This document shows positions 51,628 through 60,721 of a DNA stretch of 64,000 nucleotides, one piece after another. The notes beneath the pieces were generated by a model that saw only the letters and a program-made list of their open reading frames with translations, ran no database searches and had not been told where the DNA came from. Position 1 is the first letter of the stretch. The number at the start of each line of letters is the position of its first letter. The translations under genes were made by a program, and so were the position numbers. Origin of the DNA: Lachnospira rogosae (GTDB lineage: Bacteria; Bacillota; Clostridia; Lachnospirales; Lachnospiraceae); the NCBI RefSeq assembly GCF_040096455.1, contig NZ_JBBMER010000004.1:292992-356991 (forward strand), read 5' to 3'.

Positions 51628-52614
51628 ATGAAGAATAACGTACTTAAGTGGCTAGGAAGAGTTGGAGCTACGCTTTTAACTACTATCGTAATTCTTGTAG
51701 TTGGTCTTTATCTTGTTATGGCTATGCTTGCGTGGGGACCTTCTACATTTGCTAAGAAGCAGTTTATATTATCGCTTCAGGAGACAGGAGAGCTTGGTTT
51801 TATGGCTAACTGGTTCTGTTCACAGGAAGAGATTGATATGATTAAAGAGGAGAATTCAGTTAAGGATACTACTGATATAACTGATTCAAGCCTTGTTGTA
51901 ATCGGACAGGATTCATCTAGTGATGAAGAAGACCTTTATGTTGTTGATGTAAAGGCTGGAACATATAGCGGTAAGCTTATGATTGTCAAAGATCCTTCAA
52001 GATTATTTGTAGGAACAGTACCAGAATTCAAGCTTGAAAAGGGCTGGACAGTTGCTGAGATAGCACAGAGATATGATGCACTAGCAGGTATCAATGGTGG
52101 AGAATTCGTTGACTCAACACCACAGACAGCTATGCCAATCGGACTTGTTATGGTAAATGGTAATATATTAAAGGGTGATTCATCTACAATGTACCACGTT
52201 ACTGGAATAACATTTGATAATAAGCTGGTAATGGGGAATATGACATCAGCTAAGGCTGTAGAACTTGGAATAAGAGATTGTGTCAATGTAAGCAGTGATA
52301 TAGGTCCATTTCTTATAATTAATGGTGAACCACAGGATGTTGATGGTGTTGGTGGAGGACTTAATCCACGAACAGCGATAGGACAGAGAGCTGACGGAGC
52401 TATCCTTCTTCTTGTTGTAGACGGAAGACAGGCTACAAGCCTTGGTGCATCGTTCTCAGATTTACAGGATATTATGCTTCAGTACGGTGCTGTAAATGCA
52501 TCAGCTATGGATGGTGGTACATCAACACAGATGTATTATAATGGTGAGGTTATTAATAAGCCATATTCACCAACAGGACCAAGAACACTTCCAACAGCAT
52601 TTTTGATTAAATAA
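51628..52614 (+). CDS. Membrane-anchored phosphodiester glycosidase (NAGPA domain)
   Basis: The 328 residues have an N-terminal membrane anchor (about 12-36), then a phosphodiester glycosidase domain. Its motifs are AGINGGEF, GLVMVNG, NPRTAIGQRADGAILLLVVDGR and SAMDGGTSTQMYYNG. These match the NAGPA-type family, which cleaves sugar-phosphate diesters such as those in teichoic-acid-like polymers. It lies between a GT2-GtrA gene and a flippase, so a role in an envelope polymer is likely. ATGAGG supports ATG 51628. Confidence 0.85.
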   Translation: MKNNVLKWLGRVGATLLTTIVILVVGLYLVMAMLAWGPSTFAKKQFILSLQETGELGFMANWFCSQEEIDMIKEENSVKDTTDITDSSLVVIGQDSSSDEEDLYVVDVKAGTYSGKLMIVKDPSRLFVGTVPEFKLEKGWTVAEIAQRYDALAGINGGEFVDSTPQTAMPIGLVMVNGNILKGDSSTMYHVTGITFDNKLVMGNMTSAKAVELGIRDCVNVSSDIGPFLIINGEPQDVDGVGGGLNPRTAIGQRADGAILLLVVDGRQATSLGASFSDLQDIMLQYGAVNASAMDGGTSTQMYYNGEVINKPYSPTGPRTLPTAFLIK

Positions 52615-52633
52615 TTACACGGAGATGAGAAGA

Positions 52634-53734
52634 ATGTCAGAGAATAATAATAATGGAAAGAAGAATTTTTTTAAGAGATTATCAGGATTTAAGAAGTTTC
52701 TTGTGATATATGCCTCTGCACTGGTAGTGATTATTGCTGTTGCGTTAGTGCTTTTATACGGGTTATTAAAGGATTACGAGGCTGGCAGGCCAGCCAATAC
52801 TATGGATAAGCTTGTATCACATATTGAAGCAGGGAATGTAGGCAAATGGATTAAGGATGCAGGTATCCTTGGAGAGTTCGAGACAGAAGATATTGTATCA
52901 GATTATTTTAAGGATACATTTGCTGATAAGGAAGTAAGCTATAAGAAGAAGGCAGGAGAATATACAGAGAACAATCCGGTATATATTCTTTATGCTGATG
53001 ATAAGAAGATAGCCAATGTTACTCTTACAGAGAAGAAAAAGAACGCTCATAAGTTCACAGAGTGGAAGTTAGCTTCTATAGACTTTAATGTAGACTCTAA
53101 GACTAAGAATACAGAACATTCAGTTAAAATTACAGCACCTAAGAATAGTGAAGTGACAGTTAACGGAGTTAAGGTTTCATCTGATTATATTACAGGTGAG
53201 GCAGATGTAAGCCTTTGCAAGCACGTTGGAGATTATGTTACTACACCAGTTGATGATGTATACAATATTAACGGAATGTTTGCCAAGCCAGAGGTTAAGG
53301 TTACCTATAATGGCAAAGAGCTTGATACTGAATATGTTAAAGATGGATATGAGGCATATTATCCATCAGATGATGAGCTTCTTTCAAGCGAGAAGAGTCA
53401 TATATTAACAGTTGCTGAGAATTACGGCAAATATATGATTAACAGAGGAAGCTTAAGTACTCTTTCAAGCTATATGATTGGTAATGCCAAGGAATATATG
53501 AGTGATATTCCGGCTATCGATGTATATCTGATAGGAAGAACTTTTACATATGATATTACTGACGAGAATGTAAGTAACTTTAGAAAATATTCAGATGACT
53601 GTTATTCGTGTGATGTAGATTACAATCTTAATGTAAAATGGTCATCAGGAAGCACAACATACAATATTTCTTTAACATATGTGTTTGTTAAGCAGAATGA
53701 TAAGTGGATGTTAGCTGATTTTTCTATAAGATAA
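52634..53734 (+). CDS. Membrane-anchored extracellular protein, unknown
   Basis: The 366 residues start with a polar stretch, then a transmembrane helix (about 22-44), then an extracellular region. That region includes a PEGA-like segment (ITAPKNSEVTVNGVKVSSDYITG) and ends with a lipocalin/SnoaL-like C terminus (YVFVKQNDKWMLADFSIR). That tail pattern occurs in many Firmicute surface proteins. It belongs to the same strand run as the phosphodiester glycosidase and flippase genes. The function is not known. Confidence 0.65.
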   Translation: MSENNNNGKKNFFKRLSGFKKFLVIYASALVVIIAVALVLLYGLLKDYEAGRPANTMDKLVSHIEAGNVGKWIKDAGILGEFETEDIVSDYFKDTFADKEVSYKKKAGEYTENNPVYILYADDKKIANVTLTEKKKNAHKFTEWKLASIDFNVDSKTKNTEHSVKITAPKNSEVTVNGVKVSSDYITGEADVSLCKHVGDYVTTPVDDVYNINGMFAKPEVKVTYNGKELDTEYVKDGYEAYYPSDDELLSSEKSHILTVAENYGKYMINRGSLSTLSSYMIGNAKEYMSDIPAIDVYLIGRTFTYDITDENVSNFRKYSDDCYSCDVDYNLNVKWSSGSTTYNISLTYVFVKQNDKWMLADFSIR

Positions 53735-53815
53735 TTATAAATAAGATAATTATAAACAACAGACATATATAGCAGGAAATAACAATGCGCTGTCAGCGCA
53801 GGAATGGAGAAAGTT

Positions 53816-55393
53816 ATGTCACAGGATAATAAGCGCAATTTTATATTACATGGTTCCATACTTGCTATGGCTGGAATTTTTGTAAGAATAATTGGAATGG
53901 TTTATAGAATTCCGGTGCTTAATATAATTGGAAGTGAAGGTAATGGTATATATGTAACGGCATATAATGTATATAACATAATACTTGTGCTGTCATCATA
54001 TGGACTTCCGATGGCTGTTTCAAAGCTGATTTCTGCAAGGTTTACTAAAAGAAGATATAAGAATGCGGCGAAGGTATTAAGATGTTCGCTGACAGTCGGT
54101 GCGTTTACTGGTGGTGTTGCGGCACTGCTTGTATACTTTGGTGCTGATTTTATAGAAAATGTTATATATGGCGGGGGTGTACCTGGCCTTGCAATACCAT
54201 TAAGAGTATTAGCCCCAACCATATTTATAGTTGCATTATTAGGTGTATTAAGAGGTTTCTTTCAGGGACAGGGAACTATGATTCCAACGGCTGTTTCACA
54301 GATTATAGAACAGCTTGTCAATGCAGGTGTTAGTATAGCTGCAGGTTATATGCTTATGAAAGCATACAGTAGTGCTTCTAATGCTTCTGCTTATGGAGCG
54401 GCAGGAAGTACACTTGGTACAGCTATGGGTGCTCTTACTGCACTTGTATTCTTTATATTTCTGTATCTTATATACAGACCTACATTTATGCGTATGGTTG
54501 CTAAAGATAAGAGTGTTACAAGGCAGGATACTAACAGGTACATTTATAAGACAATTATAATTACAATGGTTCCTATTATATTAAGCCAGACGTTTTATCA
54601 GATTAGTGCCTTAATAGATGATGTAATGTTTAGTAATATAATGATGACAAGAAATATATCGAAAAATATATCAATGGATCTTGGTAACTTTGGTTCAAGT
54701 TATACACTGCTTATAAGTATACCACAGGGTATAGCGACAGCGTTATCAGCCTCGATGCTTCCAAGTATTGTAGCATCTTATACAGAAGACGATTATGACA
54801 GTATATATTCAAAGATAACAAAGACTCTTAAGACTAATATGTTTATAGCGGTACCATCATTTGTTGGATTTTTTGTGATAGGTGAGCCTATTATTAAACT
54901 GCTATTTTCAAGATATGATAGTGTACAGGGCGGGCTTATGTTAAAAATAGGTGCTATAGCCATTGTGTTTTATACATTATCAACAGTTACAAGCTCAGCA
55001 CTTCAGGCAGTAGACAGAGTTAAGACTCCTATGATTAATTCATTTATATCATTAGTTGTCCATATAATACTTGTGCTTGTATTGCTGGAATTTACTAATC
55101 TTGGCATATTCTCACTTGTAATAGGTAATGCTTCATTCCCTGTTATTATATTTGTGCTTAATCTTATAGCATTGTATAGAGATGAAGGATACAGGCTTCC
55201 TGTTATATCAATATTTGCAAAGCCGGTTATATGTTCAGCATTAATGGGTATATGTACATTTTTGACATATAATATAATTAATAATATTACAATGTCTAAT
55301 ACAATATCAGTGCTTGCGGCATTGTGTGTTGCAGCAATCACATATTTTGGACCATATGTTCTTCTTATGAAGAAGTTTAAAGATGTATTCTGA
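53816..55393 (+). CDS. Polysaccharide flippase (MOP superfamily, SpoVB/MurJ-like)
   Basis: The 525 residues form about 14 helices with the opening NFILHGSILAMAGIFVRIIGMVYRIPVLNIIGSEGNGIY, characteristic of SpoVB-type flippases. Also present are YGLPMAVSKLISAR and LRGFFQGQGTMIPTAVSQIIEQ. Members move lipid-linked glycans, including lipid II, across the membrane. Context with GT2 and phosphodiester glycosidase supports export of an envelope glycan; SpoVB in spore cortex synthesis is an alternative. GGAG precedes ATG 53816. Confidence 0.88.
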   Translation: MSQDNKRNFILHGSILAMAGIFVRIIGMVYRIPVLNIIGSEGNGIYVTAYNVYNIILVLSSYGLPMAVSKLISARFTKRRYKNAAKVLRCSLTVGAFTGGVAALLVYFGADFIENVIYGGGVPGLAIPLRVLAPTIFIVALLGVLRGFFQGQGTMIPTAVSQIIEQLVNAGVSIAAGYMLMKAYSSASNASAYGAAGSTLGTAMGALTALVFFIFLYLIYRPTFMRMVAKDKSVTRQDTNRYIYKTIIITMVPIILSQTFYQISALIDDVMFSNIMMTRNISKNISMDLGNFGSSYTLLISIPQGIATALSASMLPSIVASYTEDDYDSIYSKITKTLKTNMFIAVPSFVGFFVIGEPIIKLLFSRYDSVQGGLMLKIGAIAIVFYTLSTVTSSALQAVDRVKTPMINSFISLVVHIILVLVLLEFTNLGIFSLVIGNASFPVIIFVLNLIALYRDEGYRLPVISIFAKPVICSALMGICTFLTYNIINNITMSNTISVLAALCVAAITYFGPYVLLMKKFKDVF

Positions 55394-55449
55394 TAAATGG
55401 TATTATTACAAAATAGTCTGGATATATCAGAGAGTGTTAAAATAAAATT

Positions 55450-55478
55450 TTGATACTCACATCATTATAGATTAATAT
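55450..55478 (+). promoter_or_regulatory. Promoter of clpC
   Basis: TTGATA at 55450-55455 and TAATAT at 55473-55478 are 17 bp apart. No CtsR-type tandem heptamer (GGTCAAA) is visible. Confidence 0.5.
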
Positions 55479-55501
55479 AATCAGGAAAGAGAGGAAATAA
55501 A

Positions 55502-57976
55502 GTGCAGGATAAGTTTACAGATAAAGCCAAAAAAGTATTGGAACAGGCTGCATTTGCTGCTGCGGTTAATGGACACAGCTATATTGGGTCTGAACATTTG
55601 CTTTTAGGACTTATACAGGTTGAAGACAGCCTTGCATACAAGGTTTTACAGAACAATGATGTAACAGAAACTAAAGTGCTTAATCTTATATATCAGCTTA
55701 TTGCACCGGATAATGCGGTAAGTGTTAAAGAACCGGCAGGCTATACTCCAAGAGTTCGTAAGATTCTTACTAACTCAATAGAGGAAGCTGCAAGATTTAA
55801 AGCTGATAAAGTAGGTACAGAACATATTCTTATTGCCATTATGAAGGAAACTGAAAGTGTTGCCTCAAGACTTCTTAATACAATGGGTGTATCAATTAAG
55901 AAGATATATACAGAGTTATTAGAGGGAATGGGCGAAGATGTATCACGTCTTAAAGAAGATTTTCAGAATGGCAGAATTAAGGCTAAGGATAAAAAGGCAA
56001 CAACTATGTTAGACCAGTACAGCAGGGATTTAACAGAACTTGCCCGTAATAAAAAGCTTGACCCTGTTATAGGCAGGGAAGAGGAAATCCAGAGAGTTAT
56101 CCAGATATTATCAAGAAGAACAAAGAATAATCCGTGCCTTATCGGCGAGCCCGGTGTAGGTAAGACCGCAGTTGTTGAGGGTCTTGCATTAAGAATAGTT
56201 GAAGGCGAAGTTCCATCAACTATTAAGGATAAGAGATTAGTAACACTTGATTTATCAGGTATGGTGGCTGGTTCTAAATACAGAGGTGAATTTGAAGAAA
56301 GAATTAAAAGGGTAATTGCAGAAGTAAGAAATGCAGGCAACATTTTATTATTCTTAGATGAAATTCACACAATTATTGGTGCTGGTGGTGCAGAAGGAGC
56401 TATAGATGCTTCTAATATTCTTAAGCCATCACTTGCAAGAGGAGAAATCCAGCTTATAGGTGCTACAACTCTAGAAGAATACAGAAAACATATAGAAAAA
56501 GATGCTGCATTAGAAAGAAGATTTCAGCCGGTTAAGGTGGAAGAGCCAACAGAAGATGAGGCGATTGACATACTTATGGGACTTAGACCTAAGTATGAGG
56601 AACACCATAATGTAGTTATTACAGATGATGCCGTAAGAGCGGCAGTTAAGCTTTCTAAGAGATATATCAATGACAGATTTCTTCCAGATAAGGCAATTGA
56701 CCTTATAGATGAGGCTTCTTCAAGAACAAGGCTTGAAGCATTTGTTGTACCAAAGGATATTAAGAAGCTTGAAACACAGATAGATGAACTTTCAGTTAAG
56801 AAAGAGCAGGCTATTAAGTCAGAGAAATATGATGAAGCGGCTGAGCTTAAGAAACAGCAGACAAGAAAGAAGAACAGGCTTGAAAAGCTTCGCACAAGCT
56901 GGCAGGAGAGCATAGACGGCAGTGACCTTACTGTTGATGAAGAACAGATAGCTAGGACTGTGTCAATGTGGACTAAGATTCCAGTTGCCAAGATAGCAGA
57001 GGCTGAGTCAGAGAAGCTTATGAATTTGGAAAAAATGCTTCATAACAGGGTTATAGGACAGGATGAGGCGGTTACAGCAGTTGCCAAGGCTATAAGACGA
57101 GGCAGGGTAGGTTTAAAAGATCCTAACAGACCAATAGGCTCATTCTTATTCTTAGGGCCTACAGGTGTAGGTAAGACAGAACTTTCAAAGGCACTTGCTG
57201 ACTGTATGTTTGGAACAGATAATTCTCTTATAAGAGTTGATATGTCTGAGTATATGGAAAAGCATACGGTGTCTAAGCTTATCGGTTCACCTCCGGGATA
57301 TGTAGGATATGATGAGGGCGGACAGCTAAGTGAGAAGGTAAGAAGAAACCCTTATTCAGTTGTACTTTTTGATGAGGTTGAAAAAGCTCACCCAGATGTA
57401 TTCAATGTACTTTTACAGGTGCTTGATGACGGACATATAACAGATTCAACAGGAAGGGTTGTGGACTTTAAGAATACAGTTATTATTATGACTTCCAATG
57501 CAGGTGCGGAGAATATTGTAGCACCTAAATCTTTAGGATTTACTTCGGAAACATCAGAGGAAAAAGAGCACGAAGATATGAAGAGCAAAGTAATGGAAGA
57601 AGTTAAGAGAATATTCCGTCCGGAATTCATTAACAGAATTGATGACATAATTGTATTCCATATGCTTAAGAAAGAACAGATTGGACAGATTGTTGATATT
57701 ATGATGAGAACCGTTAATAACAGAATTATGGAGCAGATGAGTCTTTCGGTTGAACTTGATGATGAGGCTAAGGCTTATATTGTTGATAAGGGCTACGATT
57801 CTAAATATGGAGCACGTCCATTAAGAAGAACAATACAGAATGAAATAGAAGATGTTATGGCAGAGAAGATACTTGAAGGCAGTATAAAGGCTGGCAACAA
57901 AGTATTGGTAACAGTTAAGGATGGTAAACTGAACTTTAGCTGCAAACGAGGTCATAATAGAAATATTCACAAATAA
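55502..57976 (+). CDS. clpC: ClpC-type AAA+ unfoldase
   Basis: ClpC unfolds proteins for the ClpP protease and stress recovery. The 824 residues show duplicated N-domain repeats (FTDKAKKVLEQAAFAA...GSEHLLLGL; VGTEHILIAI), AAA-1 with GEPGVGKTAVVEGLA, the UVR-like middle domain (KYDEAAELKKQQTRKKN), and AAA-2 with GPTGVGKTELSKALAD, PPGYVGYDEGG and the ClpP-binding and C-terminal D2 small domains. The start is GTG 55502 behind AGAGG. The usual neighbours ctsR, mcsA and mcsB are absent, so it is a stand-alone gene. Confidence 0.95.
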   Translation: MQDKFTDKAKKVLEQAAFAAAVNGHSYIGSEHLLLGLIQVEDSLAYKVLQNNDVTETKVLNLIYQLIAPDNAVSVKEPAGYTPRVRKILTNSIEEAARFKADKVGTEHILIAIMKETESVASRLLNTMGVSIKKIYTELLEGMGEDVSRLKEDFQNGRIKAKDKKATTMLDQYSRDLTELARNKKLDPVIGREEEIQRVIQILSRRTKNNPCLIGEPGVGKTAVVEGLALRIVEGEVPSTIKDKRLVTLDLSGMVAGSKYRGEFEERIKRVIAEVRNAGNILLFLDEIHTIIGAGGAEGAIDASNILKPSLARGEIQLIGATTLEEYRKHIEKDAALERRFQPVKVEEPTEDEAIDILMGLRPKYEEHHNVVITDDAVRAAVKLSKRYINDRFLPDKAIDLIDEASSRTRLEAFVVPKDIKKLETQIDELSVKKEQAIKSEKYDEAAELKKQQTRKKNRLEKLRTSWQESIDGSDLTVDEEQIARTVSMWTKIPVAKIAEAESEKLMNLEKMLHNRVIGQDEAVTAVAKAIRRGRVGLKDPNRPIGSFLFLGPTGVGKTELSKALADCMFGTDNSLIRVDMSEYMEKHTVSKLIGSPPGYVGYDEGGQLSEKVRRNPYSVVLFDEVEKAHPDVFNVLLQVLDDGHITDSTGRVVDFKNTVIIMTSNAGAENIVAPKSLGFTSETSEEKEHEDMKSKVMEEVKRIFRPEFINRIDDIIVFHMLKKEQIGQIVDIMMRTVNNRIMEQMSLSVELDDEAKAYIVDKGYDSKYGARPLRRTIQNEIEDVMAEKILEGSIKAGNKVLVTVKDGKLNFSCKRGHNRNIHK

Positions 57977-58002
57977 TACTACTAAAATACTAGCGTCGTT
58001 GT

Positions 58003-58021
58003 ACATTATGTTGTATAATGT
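58003..58021 (+). promoter_or_regulatory. Palindrome over the -10 box before the hypothetical gene at 58062
   Basis: ACATTAT (58003-58009) and ATAATGT (58015-58021) are perfect inverted arms, with the TATAAT at 58014-58019 inside. A regulator bound here would cover the -10 box. The -35 box is unclear. Confidence 0.4.
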
Positions 58022-58061
58022 GTGTATAGATATTCGTAATAAAACATAGGAGGACAATAAT

Positions 58062-58475
58062 ATGCCAGTAATTAATGAGTTAATTCGTTCAGAGAAGGAT
58101 GGAACTCTTAGCTTTGGTAATTATAAGCTGGATACTAAGTCAAAGTTATCAGATTTTGAACATTGTGGAGATTCTTACAAGGTAAAGACATTTAAGGAGA
58201 TTACGAAGCTTGAACGCAATGGTTCATTTGTATATGAATCTGTTCCTGGAACAGCTGTTATGAATTTTAAGGCTGCAGATACAGGCTTATCATTTACGGT
58301 GGAAGGAAGCGATGATGCACAGATAACAGTTGAGCTTGAAGAAGGCGCTTCTTATAATGTAACAATCAATGGAGTATCTGAGGGAACTATGGCTACTAAT
58401 ATGGGTGGCAAGATTGTACTTTCAGTAAGCCTTGAAGAAGGTAAGAGTGTTAGTGTAGAAGTTGTTAAAGCATAA
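58062..58475 (+). CDS. Small beta-rich cytoplasmic protein, unknown
   Basis: The 137 residues (MPVINELIRSEKDGTLSFGNYKLDTKSKLSDFEH) have alternating polar/hydrophobic beta-strand patterns and no signal peptide or helix anchor; later segments read GSDDAQITVELEEG and EEGKSVSVEV. It does not match a family I can name. GGAGG precedes the ATG. It stands alone between clpC and radA with its own palindromic promoter. Confidence 0.6.
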   Translation: MPVINELIRSEKDGTLSFGNYKLDTKSKLSDFEHCGDSYKVKTFKEITKLERNGSFVYESVPGTAVMNFKAADTGLSFTVEGSDDAQITVELEEGASYNVTINGVSEGTMATNMGGKIVLSVSLEEGKSVSVEVVKA

Positions 58476-58613
58476 TAATACTACAATCTTTAACATTAAC
58501 AGGTGTCATAATTGTAAATTTTAATAAATGCTGTGCCTGGCATAAAGTCATATATAGACCAATGCGGGGTACAGCTTTTTTATATTTGGTATCAGAAAGA
58601 GAGGAGAAGAGAA

Positions 58614-59990
58614 GTGGCAAAAGCAAAAAATACGGCATTTTTTTGCAGTGAGTGTGGATATGAGTCAGCAAAATGGTTCGGGCAGTGTCCGGCGTGCAAG
58701 GCGTGGAATACATTTGTTGAAGAACCAATAGCATCTAAGTCATCGGTTAAGGGTATATCAGCAGTCAGGAAAGAAAGCACCTATAAGGATAACCATCCGG
58801 TGAGCTTAAAAGAGATTAATTCTGAAGAGAAGGAGAGAACATCAACAGGAATAGGCGAACTTGACAGAGTTCTTGGTGGTGGAATTGTGCAGGGTTCACT
58901 GGTGCTTGTAGGTGGAGATCCCGGTATTGGAAAGTCAACACTTTTGTTACAGATGTGCTATTACCTATCAGATGCAGGCAATAAGGTGCTGTATATATCC
59001 GGAGAGGAGTCGTTAAGACAGATTAAGCTAAGAGCTGAAAGGATAGGTGGATGTAACGATAACCTTAAGACGTTCTGCGAGACTAATCTTGATATTATAG
59101 AAGAGGTTCTAAAAAAAGAAATGCCACAGGTGGTTATAATTGACTCTATACAGACTATGTACAGGGAAGAAATATCTGCGGCACCTGGAAGTGTGTCACA
59201 GGTAAGGGAAAGTACATCTATTCTTATGCAGTTAGCCAAGGGACTTAATATAACGATATTTATTGTAGGACACGTTACCAAGGAAGGTGTTGTTGCAGGG
59301 CCAAGAGTGCTTGAGCATATGGTTGATACAGTGCTTTATTTTGAAGGGGACAGATATGCTTCATACAGAATATTAAGAAGTGTAAAGAACAGATTTGGGT
59401 CTACCAATGAAATTGGGGTGTTCGAGATGAGGCAGGACGGTTTAAGTGAGGTCGCCAATCCATCGGAGTATATGTTGTCTGGAAGACCAGAAGGGGCGTC
59501 AGGCTCAGTTGTAGTATGTCTTATTGAAGGCACGCGACCTCTTATGGTTGAGGTTCAGGCACTTGTGTGTGACTCTAACTTTGGTATGCCAAGGCGTACT
59601 GCTGCGGGAACGGATTATAACAGGGTTAATCTGTTGATGGCAGTCCTTGAAAAAAGGGCGGGAATGAGAATGTCCTCAAGCGATGCCTATCTTAATGTGG
59701 CAGGTGGAATAAAGGTATCTGAACCAGCACTTGATTTAGGGATAGTTATAGCACTTGTCAGTAGTTTTAAGAATAAAGAAGTTGACAGCAGAACAGTTAT
59801 ATTTGGTGAAGTCGGATTGTCAGGCGAGGTAAGAGCCGTAACACAGGCACAGCAGAGGGTGAATGAAGCTGTTAAGCTAGGGTTCACAACCTGCATATTA
59901 CCATATGTATGCTTGAAAAATATTAAAAATAATGATAAAATTAATCTTATTGGTATACATAATGTTAACGAAGCAATTGACTTAATATAA
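58614..59990 (+). CDS. radA: DNA repair protein RadA
   Basis: RadA is a RecA-like branch-migration ATPase in recombination repair. The 458 residues have the N-terminal zinc finger (FFCSECGYESAKWFGQCPACKAW), Walker A GGDPGIGKSTLLLQ, the KNRFG motif (VKNRFGSTNEIG) and a Lon-like C-terminal domain (NVAGGIKVSEPALDLG). The start is GTG 58614 behind GAGGAG; the longer frame starting at 58533 begins in noncoding sequence. Confidence 0.95.
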   Translation: MAKAKNTAFFCSECGYESAKWFGQCPACKAWNTFVEEPIASKSSVKGISAVRKESTYKDNHPVSLKEINSEEKERTSTGIGELDRVLGGGIVQGSLVLVGGDPGIGKSTLLLQMCYYLSDAGNKVLYISGEESLRQIKLRAERIGGCNDNLKTFCETNLDIIEEVLKKEMPQVVIIDSIQTMYREEISAAPGSVSQVRESTSILMQLAKGLNITIFIVGHVTKEGVVAGPRVLEHMVDTVLYFEGDRYASYRILRSVKNRFGSTNEIGVFEMRQDGLSEVANPSEYMLSGRPEGASGSVVVCLIEGTRPLMVEVQALVCDSNFGMPRRTAAGTDYNRVNLLMAVLEKRAGMRMSSSDAYLNVAGGIKVSEPALDLGIVIALVSSFKNKEVDSRTVIFGEVGLSGEVRAVTQAQQRVNEAVKLGFTTCILPYVCLKNIKNNDKINLIGIHNVNEAIDLI

Positions 59991-60026
59991 ATATACAAGA
60001 ATAATATACATATTTGGAGGAAGAAT

Positions 60027-60662
60027 ATGGATAACAGTAAATTAGTAAGCGACCTGTCAGGAATTCTTGAAGGATTGGATTCATCACAGGAGCAGTTAGA
60101 AAAAGATGCTTTTGATGTAATTAATTCATCAGATACATCACTTAATCTCGTGAAAGAGAGTATTTCAAGTGTTGAGGAAATTCTTAAGATGATAACTGAA
60201 CTTAATGAGATAGCAGAAGAATCAGCGGCAAGAATTAAAGAACTTGAAAAGCTTTCTAAAGACATTGAACAGTTTGCAGGCGTTATAGCATCAATATCAA
60301 GCAGAACCAATATACTTTCGCTTAATGCTTCTATTGAGGCTGCAAGAGCAGGTGAGCACGGAAGAGGCTTTGCAGTTGTTGCAAGTGAGGTAAGGAATCT
60401 TGCTGCACAGTCGGCCAAGTCATCAAAGGAGATTACAGATACAATCAATATGGTACAGCAGTCAGTTGATAAGACAGTTGGCTCTATGAAGAACATATAT
60501 GAGAATTCTAACCAGCAGAAAGAAAAGGCAGATGAGATTGGTAATGTGCTTAATAAAGTTGTAGATGCGGCATACACTGCTAATGAGGTTGCAAGAAATA
60601 TCGAGAACGAAATTGCATATCAGAGAGAGATTACAGATAAGGCTAAGAATGCACTGATGTAG
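60027..60662 (+). CDS. Soluble methyl-accepting chemotaxis signalling domain
   Basis: The 211 residues are only the cytoplasmic coiled-coil signalling hairpin of a chemoreceptor: IASISSRTNILSLNASIEAARAGEHGRGFAVVASEVRNLAAQSAKSSKEI is the highly conserved tip that contacts CheA/CheW. There is no transmembrane segment, sensor domain or HAMP region. Either it is a stand-alone soluble receptor, or a receptor lost its front part; the clean ribosome site (TTGGAGG) and N terminus favour a real short gene. Cytoplasmic. Confidence 0.85.
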   Translation: MDNSKLVSDLSGILEGLDSSQEQLEKDAFDVINSSDTSLNLVKESISSVEEILKMITELNEIAEESAARIKELEKLSKDIEQFAGVIASISSRTNILSLNASIEAARAGEHGRGFAVVASEVRNLAAQSAKSSKEITDTINMVQQSVDKTVGSMKNIYENSNQQKEKADEIGNVLNKVVDAAYTANEVARNIENEIAYQREITDKAKNALM

Positions 60663-60721
60663 CTGTATTCAGGTAATCGGATTTTGTAATTACATATTAT
60701 TATATGAGGGAGGATTAATAT

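Noticed and set aside
59687..60577. A 296-codon minus-strand open frame antisense to radA and the chemoreceptor domain
   Set aside because: It lies opposite two well-supported genes, has Ser/Leu-rich composition typical of antisense frames and no ribosome site.
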